Shown here: positions 40,209-48,703 of the stretch, piece by piece | Layout: each line of letters opens with the position of its first letter | Position numbering within the stretch: the stretch's first letter is position 1 | The notes under the pieces: model-generated | Databases searched by the model: none | What the model saw: the letters and a program-made list of their open reading frames with translations, nothing else | What the model was told of the DNA's origin: nothing | Translations under genes and position numbers: made by a program | NCBI GenBank assembly: GCA_017513185.1 | Contig: JAFXGL010000008.1 | Location: 33,323 to 97,322, forward strand | Length of the DNA: 64,000 bases | DNA from: Candidatus Saccharimonadota bacterium | Lineage (GTDB): Bacteria > Patescibacteriota > Saccharimonadia > Saccharimonadales > Saccharimonadaceae | Direction of reading: 5' to 3'

Positions 40209-43200
40209 ATGAGACCAAAGTTAAAAACTTTTCTATTATCAATTTTGTGCTTAGGGCTGATTGTCGGCTCGCTTTTTATCTTTAAAAAAGCGCCCTCGGT
40301 CGCATCCTATAGCTATTACGAATCACTCAAAATCGCCAGCAGTTCGCTCAACGGCAACTCTATTTGGGGCGGTGGCGAGACTTTTGAAACTATCGTCTCT
40401 GCTGGCGGCCTTGATAACTGGGCGGCCTTTTACTCTGCCACTAACAAATCTTCCGGCGGTCTCGACCCTTCCGGCTCCCTCAGCTTAAACGGCGTCCCAT
40501 ACCAGCTCGGCTGGACCGGCGCTGGCGACTACACCGGCAATGATACCATCCGCCTCTACTCCGGTCATGAGTCCACCACCATCACACTTGACACCATCGG
40601 CGCCTACGAAAAGCTTTACGTCCTCGGCACTGCCGGCGGCCCTGGCGAAGGGAACTATGCCAACTTTGCCGTCGTCGTCCACTACACTGACGGCACCTCC
40701 GACGAGACCGATTACCGCCTCTACGACTGGTATGACGCTACTACGGTCACCGGCGTCTATAAATGGCCCGGCCTCGCTCGCCGCGTCATCCAGGGTACCA
40801 CCACTACTACCGGCTACGGCTCCAACAAAAAGACCACTACCACCTACAATTACGAAGGCTCCACTTCCGGCGCCCCTTACCTCCAGTCTGCCACTATCAA
40901 CGTCGACGCTAAAAAGCTCGTTAGCTCCGTCGACCTCGTCCTCACCGGTCGCAACGGCAAATCTTCCACCGAAGGTATCTACTGCGGCATCTACGCTGTC
41001 ACAGGCATGGTCAACGTCTCCGCGCCAAATCCTGTAGAAGTCATCAATGTCAACGATGTCACCGAGACTACGGCCCATATTTACTGGGAGTCCGTCCCCC
41101 GCGCCACATCTTACCGTCTCGACGTCGCCCTCGACCCTGACTTCAAAAACATCCTCCCAGCCTACAACAACCTCTACGCTCAAGACCTCTCCATCATCGC
41201 CACCGGCCTCACTGGCGACACCACCTATTATACTCGCGTCCGTGCCGAGAACAGCGAAGGCCAAAGCATTAGCTCAAATGTTGTAAATTTTACAACAGAC
41301 CCTGAAACCATCCCTCCTACCATCTCCATCATCGCCAACCCTGGCCTCATTCAGATTAAAGATGATGCCGTAATTATCGGCGTCGACGCCTCCGGCGTTA
41401 AAGAAATTGACGAAAGCCTCGACGGTGGCATCACCTGGACCAAGCTCGTCGATGGTGAACGCGCCGAACGAGAAATTACCGAAAACGGCACTTACTGCTA
41501 TCGCGCCATCGACAATTATAACAACATTAGCGACAAAACCTGCGTCACTTATAACAACCTCGACACCGCCAAACCCATCATTCGCGTCAATACCAACGGT
41601 TACACCGAAGGCGCCTGGACTAGCGACCTTGTCACCCTTACCGTCGAAAGCCTATCCATCAACGTCGGCGAAACCAAATATTATTACTCTACCGACGGTA
41701 CCAACTGGCACACTTATAATAACGGCGTCGTTGTCACCGAGGAAACCGATGTCGACGGCGAAACCTATTACTTCAAAGCCATCAGCGCAGCCGGCGTCGA
41801 GTCTGATGTCGAGAGCGTCCTCGTTCGTCGCGACCTCACCGCCCCGACTGGCGAAATCACCAGCTCGGACAACTCTTGGAACGAATTCTTAAACACCATC
41901 ACCTTCGGCCTCTTCTTCAACGAGACCAAGAGCTTCTCTGTCACCGCCACCGACGACCTCTCCGGCATAGACCACATCGAATATCTCATCACTCGCGACG
42001 AATTCGCATCCAAAGAAGCCGCTCTCGCCGCCGACGGCTGGCAAACTACCACTAGTGCCGTCTCTATCAACCCAGAAGGCGACTTCATCCTCTACTTCAA
42101 GCTCATCGACAACGTCGGCAACGTCTCCGTTATTAATACTGACGGTGTCATTCTCGATACCACTCACGCCACCATCCGCGGCTATGTCGACGCCGACCAC
42201 ACCTACGAACTCACCGACGGCAGTACTTATTACCTCACCAAGAAACTCATCGTCACCGATGACCGTGCGCTCGACTCTGTCAAAGTCAACGGCGAGGCCA
42301 TCAACCTCCCCAGCTCTGGCATCATCAACCTTTCCGAAGGCCAAACTTACGCCATTATCGCCACCGACAAGGCCGGCAACGTCACCAACCTCACCATCAA
42401 GACTGGCGCTCTTAGCGACCTAGAGCTTGGCATCACGGAAGATAATTTCAAGACTAGCGACGCCGAGAGGCTAGAAACCACCAAGGCCAAACTCGAAGCC
42501 ATCGAGACCGCCGAATCCGACCACGCCACCGACGAAGAAAAAGCCATCTTGGACGAGCTTGAGGCCGAATATCAGCAGCTCATCGACCGCATCGCCGAGC
42601 TCGAGGCCGAAATCAAAGACGAACACGACCGTGGCGACGCCACGCCCGACATCGACCACGTCACTTCTGCCGACCGCGAAACCATCCAAGGCATCATCAA
42701 CGACATTGTCACTACTCTAGACGAAGACGATACTCATCTTGCCATCGAAGAAATCAACGCTCTCCTCATAGAAAAGCGCGAACTCGAAGACAAGCTTCGC
42801 CGTCTCGACGAAGTCGATGACCATCTCGACAGCCTAGACATTGTCAACCATACCGACACTGGCGTCATCAAGACCGAAGACAAAGCCGAGCTCGAAGAAT
42901 TAAAGCAAGAAGCCGAAGATTTGCTTGCCACCACCAACTTAACCAGTGACGAACGAGATACCGTCGAAGATGAACTCGCCAAAATCAACGAGCTCCTCGC
43001 ACATATCGACGACGCTATCGCCGCAGAAAACACCGAAGACATCCATGATGTCGACGGCATCATCCCCACCGGCTACACCATTGATGACAAAGCCGACCTC
43101 GAAGAAGCCAAAGCCGACATTGAGCAGGCTCTTCAAGATTACGGCGCCAACTATACTGATGTAGAAAAGGAAGACCTCGAGCAAAAGCTAGAAGACATCA

Positions 43201-45326
43201 ACAATGCCCTAAACGATATAGAAAACCAAATTTGGGCAGAAATTCAACGTACCACCTTCCCGACTCTCTCAGTCATTAGCGATACCGAGAAATGGATTCC
43301 GTTCGACGTCGCTGGCGTTTCTGCCACCGACGAATACGGCATCACCAGTATCGATGTTTCCACCGATGGTGGCGCCACCTGGCAGACCATTACCACGCTC
43401 GAGAGCGGCACTCTCGATGTCGTATCAAACGGCAGCTACATCTTCCGCGCCGTCAACGAGTTCGGCAACGAAAAGCGTCAAACCGTCGAGTACCACAATA
43501 TCGACCCCACTCAGCCAATCGTCGACGTCGACGCCCACGGCTACACCCTCGGCTCCTGGACCAACCAGCCCGTCACTCTCACCGCGCGCAATGTCGCTAA
43601 TAACCTCAGCCCCGTCACTATCTACTACCGAGAAAAGTCCACCGTCGATGGAGAAAACGACTGGCTCCCCTACGCCACTTCCGTCATCGAGACTAGCGAC
43701 ACCAGCTCCACTCTCTACGAGTTTAAGGCTATCTCTGCCGCCGGCCTAGAAAGCGCCGTCGTCTCCGCCGAAGTCAAGAAAGATTCCGTCGTCCCCACCG
43801 GCACCATCGCCACCGGCGAGAACTCGCTCAATAACATCTTAAACACCATCACCTTCGGCCTCCTCTTCAACGAGACCAAGACCTACGAGATGTCCGCCAC
43901 CGACGACCGCTCCGGCGTCAAGACTATCGAATATCTCGTCTCCGACACCGAGCTCGATGCCGATGCGCTCAACGCTTCCGACGCCTGGCAGTCCACTGGC
44001 GGCACCGTCTCCGTCGACCCAAACAAGGCCGTCAATGTCTACTATCGCCTTACCGACCGCGCTGGCAATATCTCCATCGTCACTCTCTCTGGCGTCGTCT
44101 TCGACCTTCCTGGCCTCTCCGACGTTGACGTTACGTTAGAGTCCCAGACTTCCGGCTACTCCACTCTCACCACTGGCTCCGGCACCATCACGCTCGTGGG
44201 CGACCTCGAACACACTACCGTCGACGACCTCACTGACCTAACAAATACCAAAGCCAGTTTAGAAGACTATCTAGACGGCCACGACGGCGAAGCCACCAGC
44301 ATCGTCACCGACCTCCTCGTCGACTACGAACATACCATCGCAGAAATCAACGAGACCGAAGAAAAAGTTCACACCATCGAAGACTCCTACGCCACCGTCG
44401 CCGACATCGACCACGTCACCTCCGCCGACGAGGAAAAGATTGAGGCTCTCATTGCCGCCATCATAGAAACTCAAGAAAACAACGGCAATCACCTCACCGC
44501 CGCCGAGGCCGAAGAGCTAGAAGACATGCTTGACGATTTGCGGGCCAAGCTCGCCCGTATCGAAGAAGTCAAAGCCGACCTCGCCGACGTTGACACGCGC
44601 ATCAACAGCTACGACCTCAGCACCGTTAGCAAAGACGACCTCTCCGACCTCGAAGAACTCAAAGACAAAATCGAAGAGCTTCTAGACAGCACCAACGTCA
44701 CCGAAGCCGAGAAAGACCACCTGAACGAGCTCCTAGAAATCATTGCCGAGCTAGAAGCCCGCATCGAAGCGGCAGAAAAAGCCCTCGAAGAAGCCGAGCA
44801 TAACGACCACACCGGTGGCATCAACTCCGGCAACGTCACCCCGGACGATCAAACCTCTCTCGAAGATGCTCTCTCTGGCTATACCGACGCCCTTGGTGTC
44901 TTCGATAGCAACCTCTCCCTCGCCGACCTCTTTGACGTTAATAATAGAATATCCATCATCAGCTCCGCGCTCGACATTCTCGACCAAGTCGCCGAGTTTG
45001 AAGCGATGATTTCTCGCCTGCCCAACCCAGAAGACGTTGACTACTCCTCGCGCTTACTCATCAAGGCCGCCGAAGGCGCCTACGGAGCTTTGAGCGAATA
45101 CGGCCGCACTCTCGTCGGCCCGTCGCTCCTCGCCAAATACCGTGCCGTTCTCGACGCTTACCGTGCCTACCTAGAAGGCTCACCGCTCCTCTACGCCTTT
45201 GAGACCCTAGACGTCTTCTGGTGGGGCCTCACCACCTTCGCCATCGTCGGCATCTTCGTATTTATCACTCGCCGCACCCACCGTCGCTACATCGAAGCCA
45301 CCGAAGACACCGACGACGACTTTTAG
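40209..45326 (+). CDS. Giant modular surface protein, 1705 residues
   Basis: After a signal/anchor segment (about residues 6-27) comes a 240-residue beta-rich domain, an Fn3-like domain (about 273-365), Ig-like block A (367-654), a helical coiled-coil block (734-1010), Ig-like block B (1014-1307), a second helical block (1330-1610) and a C-terminal membrane helix (about 1664-1688) with an acidic tail. Blocks A and B repeat each other ('NTITFGLFFNETK' and 'NTITFGLLFNETK'; 'AISAAGVES' and 'AISAAGLES'), as do the helical blocks ('DIDHVTSAD' in both). This suggests an adhesin built by a roughly 1.8-1.95 kb duplication. GGAGGT and ATG at 40209 fix the start; an upstream GTG is discarded. Confidence 0.85.
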   Translation: MRPKLKTFLLSILCLGLIVGSLFIFKKAPSVASYSYYESLKIASSSLNGNSIWGGGETFETIVSAGGLDNWAAFYSATNKSSGGLDPSGSLSLNGVPYQLGWTGAGDYTGNDTIRLYSGHESTTITLDTIGAYEKLYVLGTAGGPGEGNYANFAVVVHYTDGTSDETDYRLYDWYDATTVTGVYKWPGLARRVIQGTTTTTGYGSNKKTTTTYNYEGSTSGAPYLQSATINVDAKKLVSSVDLVLTGRNGKSSTEGIYCGIYAVTGMVNVSAPNPVEVINVNDVTETTAHIYWESVPRATSYRLDVALDPDFKNILPAYNNLYAQDLSIIATGLTGDTTYYTRVRAENSEGQSISSNVVNFTTDPETIPPTISIIANPGLIQIKDDAVIIGVDASGVKEIDESLDGGITWTKLVDGERAEREITENGTYCYRAIDNYNNISDKTCVTYNNLDTAKPIIRVNTNGYTEGAWTSDLVTLTVESLSINVGETKYYYSTDGTNWHTYNNGVVVTEETDVDGETYYFKAISAAGVESDVESVLVRRDLTAPTGEITSSDNSWNEFLNTITFGLFFNETKSFSVTATDDLSGIDHIEYLITRDEFASKEAALAADGWQTTTSAVSINPEGDFILYFKLIDNVGNVSVINTDGVILDTTHATIRGYVDADHTYELTDGSTYYLTKKLIVTDDRALDSVKVNGEAINLPSSGIINLSEGQTYAIIATDKAGNVTNLTIKTGALSDLELGITEDNFKTSDAERLETTKAKLEAIETAESDHATDEEKAILDELEAEYQQLIDRIAELEAEIKDEHDRGDATPDIDHVTSADRETIQGIINDIVTTLDEDDTHLAIEEINALLIEKRELEDKLRRLDEVDDHLDSLDIVNHTDTGVIKTEDKAELEELKQEAEDLLATTNLTSDERDTVEDELAKINELLAHIDDAIAAENTEDIHDVDGIIPTGYTIDDKADLEEAKADIEQALQDYGANYTDVEKEDLEQKLEDINNALNDIENQIWAEIQRTTFPTLSVISDTEKWIPFDVAGVSATDEYGITSIDVSTDGGATWQTITTLESGTLDVVSNGSYIFRAVNEFGNEKRQTVEYHNIDPTQPIVDVDAHGYTLGSWTNQPVTLTARNVANNLSPVTIYYREKSTVDGENDWLPYATSVIETSDTSSTLYEFKAISAAGLESAVVSAEVKKDSVVPTGTIATGENSLNNILNTITFGLLFNETKTYEMSATDDRSGVKTIEYLVSDTELDADALNASDAWQSTGGTVSVDPNKAVNVYYRLTDRAGNISIVTLSGVVFDLPGLSDVDVTLESQTSGYSTLTTGSGTITLVGDLEHTTVDDLTDLTNTKASLEDYLDGHDGEATSIVTDLLVDYEHTIAEINETEEKVHTIEDSYATVADIDHVTSADEEKIEALIAAIIETQENNGNHLTAAEAEELEDMLDDLRAKLARIEEVKADLADVDTRINSYDLSTVSKDDLSDLEELKDKIEELLDSTNVTEAEKDHLNELLEIIAELEARIEAAEKALEEAEHNDHTGGINSGNVTPDDQTSLEDALSGYTDALGVFDSNLSLADLFDVNNRISIISSALDILDQVAEFEAMISRLPNPEDVDYSSRLLIKAAEGAYGALSEYGRTLVGPSLLAKYRAVLDAYRAYLEGSPLLYAFETLDVFWWGLTTFAIVGIFVFITRRTHRRYIEATEDTDDDF

Positions 45327-45345
45327 ACGAGCCAAATAGAAGCAT

Positions 45346-45373
45346 AAAATAAGCCTCATCCGAGGCTTATTTT
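45346..45373 (+). terminator. Terminator after the giant surface protein
   Basis: A 12-bp perfect stem (45346-45357 with 45362-45373; GAGGCTTATTTT arm) and a 4-nt loop, ending in T4. Confidence 0.88.
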
Positions 45374-45487
45374 ATATACATATATATTATAGATATATTT
45401 TACAAATATGTATTATATTTTATAATAACCGAACAACCCGAACAGGGAACAACTCAAACTAAACCACAATCGTCCCAAAAATCAATA
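45374..45487. other. AT-rich spacer before the RNA gene
   Basis: No gene. Very AT-rich (45374-45430), possibly an UP-element-like or bent region in front of the promoter at 45488. Confidence 0.35.
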
Positions 45488-45516
45488 TTGACTACGCTTG
45501 CGGTTATTGATAAAAT
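45488..45516 (+). promoter_or_regulatory. Strong promoter of a candidate small RNA
   Basis: TTGACT (45488-45493), 17-bp spacer, TAAAAT (45511-45516). No ribosome binding site or long frame follows; a structured RNA and terminator do. Confidence 0.75.
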
Positions 45517-45522
45517 AAAGAT

Positions 45523-45654
45523 AAGAAATTTGAACGGATCTTACGTTGAGAGGCGTTCAAATTTCGGGAGGTGGGCTCTCTCATTTCCACCTAGAAACCC
45601 CAAAACTCAAAACAAACTGCTAAAAATGCGCCTCGTTGTTCCGGGCGCATTTTT
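45523..45654 (+). ncRNA. Candidate structured small RNA, about 130 nt
   Basis: From a start near 45523, the sequence forms hairpin 1 with a 12-bp perfect stem (45525-45536 with 45554-45565), hairpin 2 with a 6-bp stem (45569-45574 with 45587-45592), an A-rich single-stranded stretch, then a terminator. The loop of hairpin 1 holds TGAGAG (45547-45552), exactly complementary to CTCTCA in loop 2 (45578-45583), so a kissing-loop or pseudoknot is possible. No match to tmRNA, RNase P or SRP RNA motifs could be seen. Confidence 0.65.
45622..45654 (+). terminator. Terminator of the small RNA
   Basis: An 11-bp stem (45622-45632 AAAAATGCGCC with 45644-45654 GGCGCATTTTT). Confidence 0.88.
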
Positions 45655-45667
45655 CTTATTCAGCCTT

Positions 45668-45751
45668 TGGTAGCCGGGACGGGACTTGAACCCGTATGGG
45701 AGACCCATTCGATTTTAAGTCGAACGCGTATACCAATTCCGCCACCCGGCC
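45668..45751 (-). tRNA. tRNA-Leu (UAA anticodon)
   Basis: Minus-strand class II tRNA: acceptor GGCCGGG/CCCGGCT, anticodon stem TTCGA/TCGAA with loop CTTAAAA (anticodon TAA), long variable arm (TGGGTCTCCCA), T arm CGGG-TTCAAGT-CCCG, discriminator A and encoded CCA (45668-45670). Confidence 0.93.
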
Positions 45752-45761
45752 AAAGCCAGGA

Positions 45762-45835
45762 TGGAGGTGCCAGCCGGAATTGAACCGGCGTACGCGGTTT
45801 TGCAGACCGCTGCGTAACCACTCCGCCATAGCACC
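45762..45835 (-). tRNA. tRNA-Cys (GCA anticodon)
   Basis: Minus-strand cloverleaf: acceptor GGTGCTA/TGGCACC, anticodon stem GCGGT/ACCGC with loop CTGCAAA (anticodon GCA), T arm GCCGG-TTCAATT-CCGGC, discriminator T and encoded CCA. It is 10 bp from tRNA-Leu, likely co-transcribed. Confidence 0.93.
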
Positions 45836-45856
45836 ACGAATGGTAAAGCTATTATA

Positions 45857-46786
45857 TCACATTACAGTCACTTCTGTCACTTCCGCGGCTTTCAGAAAAT
45901 TCATATATTGCAGCGGCTTTGGCGCACTATCTTGCGTCATCACCATTCCCGTATTCACGATATAGCTCACACCACTCTTCATAACCTCACGCCCACGCAT
46001 AAACCGTGGCGGGAACAGCGTCTTAAACGGCGCTATCAGCCCTCCGTGTCCGCCCAGCGCATCTATAATATAATCCAGCCCCACCGGTACACACCCGCCG
46101 TGTGTATGCCCAAAGCTAAACACCTCAAAATCCTTTAGCTCTCGCATCCGGTACAAATCATTTATCGGCGCATGTGCCACGAACCAGCTTACCTTACCAT
46201 CTTTGGCTGTAAATGCTCCCTCCAGGCCCAGCTCACGGATTTTCTTTTTCATTAGCGCAAAATTCTCAGCTCGTTTCCCCTGATGCGGCTTGCAATAATA
46301 AATCTCCGGTCCTTGCAAAAAGCCAAAAATCCTAAGCCCCTTCACCTCAAACCACTTATCATTCAATAGCATTACGCCTGTCTCCCGGCAAATCTGTCGC
46401 CAATCCGTCACCACTCCCTTTGGCACATTGGCCATATATTCTGCATAATCTTTAGGCGGCGTATGCATCAAATCCGCTTGATCGTGATTGCCCAGCACCA
46501 TCACCGTTGGCGCTAGCTTAGTGCATATTCGCATCCGCTTCGCCAGCGCTCGCACCATCTTCCCATCATTTAGCTCCGCCGGCGCATCTAGCAAATCTCC
46601 CTGCAAAATAATCACATCCGGCCGTATCTTGGAAAGTTTTTCTTTCAGCAACTTGCACTGCTTATCGGAAACAATTCGGCTCACATGCCAATCGCCCGTT
46701 ATCGCCACCTTTACTGGCGTCTCCAACTTGCCCGTATCCACGGTATATTTCGTAATTCGACAAAACACAGGCTCTTTCAAAAACAT
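45857..46786 (-). CDS. Calcineurin-like metallophosphoesterase
   Basis: The 309-residue protein has the metal ligands 'AITGDWHVSR' (D-x-H), 'VIILQGDLLD' (GD), 'MVLGNHDQADL' (GNHD), 'FVAHAPI' and 'FSFGHTHGGCVPVG' (GHTH). Close relatives such as YaeI/YkuE act on lipid-linked or other phosphoesters; the substrate here is unknown. The ATG at 46786 follows a leaderless TATAAT (46793-46798), back to back with the next gene. Confidence 0.92.
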   Translation of the reverse strand: MFLKEPVFCRITKYTVDTGKLETPVKVAITGDWHVSRIVSDKQCKLLKEKLSKIRPDVIILQGDLLDAPAELNDGKMVRALAKRMRICTKLAPTVMVLGNHDQADLMHTPPKDYAEYMANVPKGVVTDWRQICRETGVMLLNDKWFEVKGLRIFGFLQGPEIYYCKPHQGKRAENFALMKKKIRELGLEGAFTAKDGKVSWFVAHAPINDLYRMRELKDFEVFSFGHTHGGCVPVGLDYIIDALGGHGGLIAPFKTLFPPRFMRGREVMKSGVSYIVNTGMVMTQDSAPKPLQYMNFLKAAEVTEVTVM

Positions 46787-46824
46787 AACCTTATTATACC
46801 GCAAAACGTGTTATAATGTTATAG

Positions 46825-47481
46825 ATGAAACGACTTAATTTTGCCCGGTTTTTCGACGAATTCGCGCTCGCCGGCCGCGGCCTCTTACTCGCCACCAAGA
46901 AAAAATCTTTTTGGCTTGTCTTTATCCCTACTTTTCTCATTTTTGGCACACTTATCAACCTCCTCTCCTCCGGCTTTACCTCTTTCCAGCTAATCGGCGG
47001 TTGTCTAGAAAGTGGCGATTTTGCCGGCGCCTTCAAAATCATCGGCGGCGCCTTCCTAGCTAACTTCGGTGTTGGCCGCAACTTCCTCGACTTCGCGCTT
47101 AACTTTGTACTCACTCTGTTCCAGTCTATACTTATCTCTCTCGTGGTCTTTGTCGCTAAGCACAATCGCAAGGAGCGTAAAGAACGCAAAGAACAAAAAG
47201 CAGAAAAATCTTCCGGCCTCGAATCTTCCGCTCTGGTCGCCGGCCTCGCCGTCCTCGGCTCTGGCTGCCCCACCTGTGGCACCACCCTTCTCGCCCCTGT
47301 CCTCGGTGCCCTCCTTTCTGGCACCACCGGCGCCGTCAAGCTCGCCGGTACCCTCTCTGTTGTCCTCAACATTCTCGCGATTTTACTCGCAATTTTAGTT
47401 TTCCGTAAGCTCGGCCTAGAAACCTATGCTATAATCAAAAGTGAACACTTTAAGGAGAAACATCATGAAAAAATTAGCTAG
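46825..47481 (+). CDS. Membrane protein with conserved CPTCG motif
   Basis: The 218-residue protein has about four membrane helices and a basic cytoplasmic loop ('NRKERKERKEQK'), then 'GSGCPTCGTTLLAPVLGALLSG' where the CxxC lies at the start of a helix. This resembles redox-active or metal-site cysteines in membrane partners of thioredoxins. It overlaps the DsbA-like gene by 17 bp. Electron transfer to the thioredoxin is a reasonable inference, with DsbB/VKOR unrelated in sequence. Leaderless start. Confidence 0.72.
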   Translation: MKRLNFARFFDEFALAGRGLLLATKKKSFWLVFIPTFLIFGTLINLLSSGFTSFQLIGGCLESGDFAGAFKIIGGAFLANFGVGRNFLDFALNFVLTLFQSILISLVVFVAKHNRKERKERKEQKAEKSSGLESSALVAGLAVLGSGCPTCGTTLLAPVLGALLSGTTGAVKLAGTLSVVLNILAILLAILVFRKLGLETYAIIKSEHFKEKHHEKIS

Positions 47482-48154
47482 GATTGCTGCGCTTGCCTTA
47501 GTTTTTGGTTTAATTTTCGCCGCCATCATCTCTAGCAGCATCAAGCCTGCCGACGTCGTCGCTAAAGTTTGGAACTCACAGATGACCCTCGGCGACCCGG
47601 AAACTGCCGTCCGCCACTATATCGTCTACACCGACCTCATGTGTCCCTACTGTAATTATTACGGCCGCGTCATCCAAGAAAACGACGCCGAGTTCCAAAA
47701 ATACCTAGAAGATAACAAAATCGCCTACGAAGTCCGCGTCACCGACATGCTCTACGAAAGCTCCGGTATAGAAATGTCTCTCCCCGCCGCTGAGGCCGCC
47801 TACTGTGCCGCCAAAGAGAATCGCTTCTGGGACTATTACCATGCCGCGCTCGACCACATCTTTACGGATTATTACGAGAAGGGTATTGGCTATGCCAAGA
47901 CCGCCCCAGCTATCTCCGACATGACTCTCGACTACTGGAAAAATATCGGCACCGAAATCGGTCTCGGCGACAGCTTCACTAGCTGCTTCAACGCCGAAGA
48001 TACCCGCAGCGAGGTCCGAGAAAACACTGCCAAGGCCGGCTCCACCGTATCTGGCCTCCCCTACTTCACCTTTGGCAAATTTTCCACCGGCGGTTTCGAC
48101 CCCAGCTGGGAATGGGACACCGTCAAGTCCATGCTAAACCAAGGTCTCAAGTAA
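47465..48154 (+). CDS. DsbA-like secreted thioredoxin-fold protein
   Basis: The 229-residue protein has an N-terminal anchor (residues 5-25) and a thioredoxin domain with 'YTDLMCPYCNYYGRVI' (CPYC active site at about 60), a helical insert with 'AEAAYCAAKENRFWDYY' and a cis-Pro 'SGLPYFTFGKF'. These enzymes form disulfides in exported proteins, fitting a cell rich in surface proteins. ATG at 47465 follows AAGGAGA, inside the preceding gene. Converges with the ksgA-like gene (21-bp overlap of ends). Confidence 0.92.
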   Translation: MKKLARIAALALVFGLIFAAIISSSIKPADVVAKVWNSQMTLGDPETAVRHYIVYTDLMCPYCNYYGRVIQENDAEFQKYLEDNKIAYEVRVTDMLYESSGIEMSLPAAEAAYCAAKENRFWDYYHAALDHIFTDYYEKGIGYAKTAPAISDMTLDYWKNIGTEIGLGDSFTSCFNAEDTRSEVRENTAKAGSTVSGLPYFTFGKFSTGGFDPSWEWDTVKSMLNQGLK

Positions 48155-48703
48155 TTTCGCTTCAAATAGTACGCAAGGCACCGCTGGCGGCGGCGTAAAG
48201 TCCGTCGGCTTCAGCGGATGGCGGATTTTCGTCGCATACTTTTCTAGCAGCTCATAGCCCAGCTGCGAAGTATAATGTCGCTCGGTCGCGATTAACTTCA
48301 ACGCAAACTGCTTTTGCAAAATCAAATAAAAACTCTTAGGCGGATTTTCGCTCTCGATGAGCTTATGTACGATTTTTGAACTCAGATGGAATGGTGGATT
48401 AGAAAACACTTTATATCCCGCCGGCAATCGATTAAGGTCAAACTCTAGAAAATCCTGCTCCACCACCTCCACATTTGTGAGGCCTTGTCGCGCCAAATTC
48501 TTGCGCAGCAGCTCCGCCGTTTTTGCATCCGGCTCCACCGCCACTACCTTCGCGCATCTGCGGCTCAAAGCCGAGGTAATCACTCCGCTCCCCGCGCCAA
48601 TCTCCAGCACCGTGTCGCGCTTGCGAATATTCGAGTGCCCTATTAGCATCAGCGCCAGCCTCGGGCCCCTCAAGAAATGTTGTGAGAGCAAATGATTACG
48701 CAT
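48134..48703 (-). CDS. Short rRNA adenine dimethyltransferase (KsgA/Erm family)
   Basis: The 189-residue protein has 'QHFLRGPRLALMLI', motif I 'VLEIGAGSGVITSAL', 'VVAVEPDAKTA' and motif IV 'FSNPPFHLSSKI'. It lacks the C-terminal helical rRNA-binding domain (KsgA about 260 residues). It may still methylate the 16S 3' end, or be an Erm-like 23S enzyme; 'NPPF' is fits either. Overlaps hisS by 8 bp. Confidence 0.85.
   Translation of the reverse strand: MRNHLLSQHFLRGPRLALMLIGHSNIRKRDTVLEIGAGSGVITSALSRRCAKVVAVEPDAKTAELLRKNLARQGLTNVEVVEQDFLEFDLNRLPAGYKVFSNPPFHLSSKIVHKLIESENPPKSFYLILQKQFALKLIATERHYTSQLGYELLEKYATKIRHPLKPTDFTPPPAVPCVLFEAKLLETLV

Noticed and set aside
45488..45673. 61-codon frame over the small RNA region
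   Set aside because: It starts at the -35 box, has no ribosome binding site and runs through the terminator.
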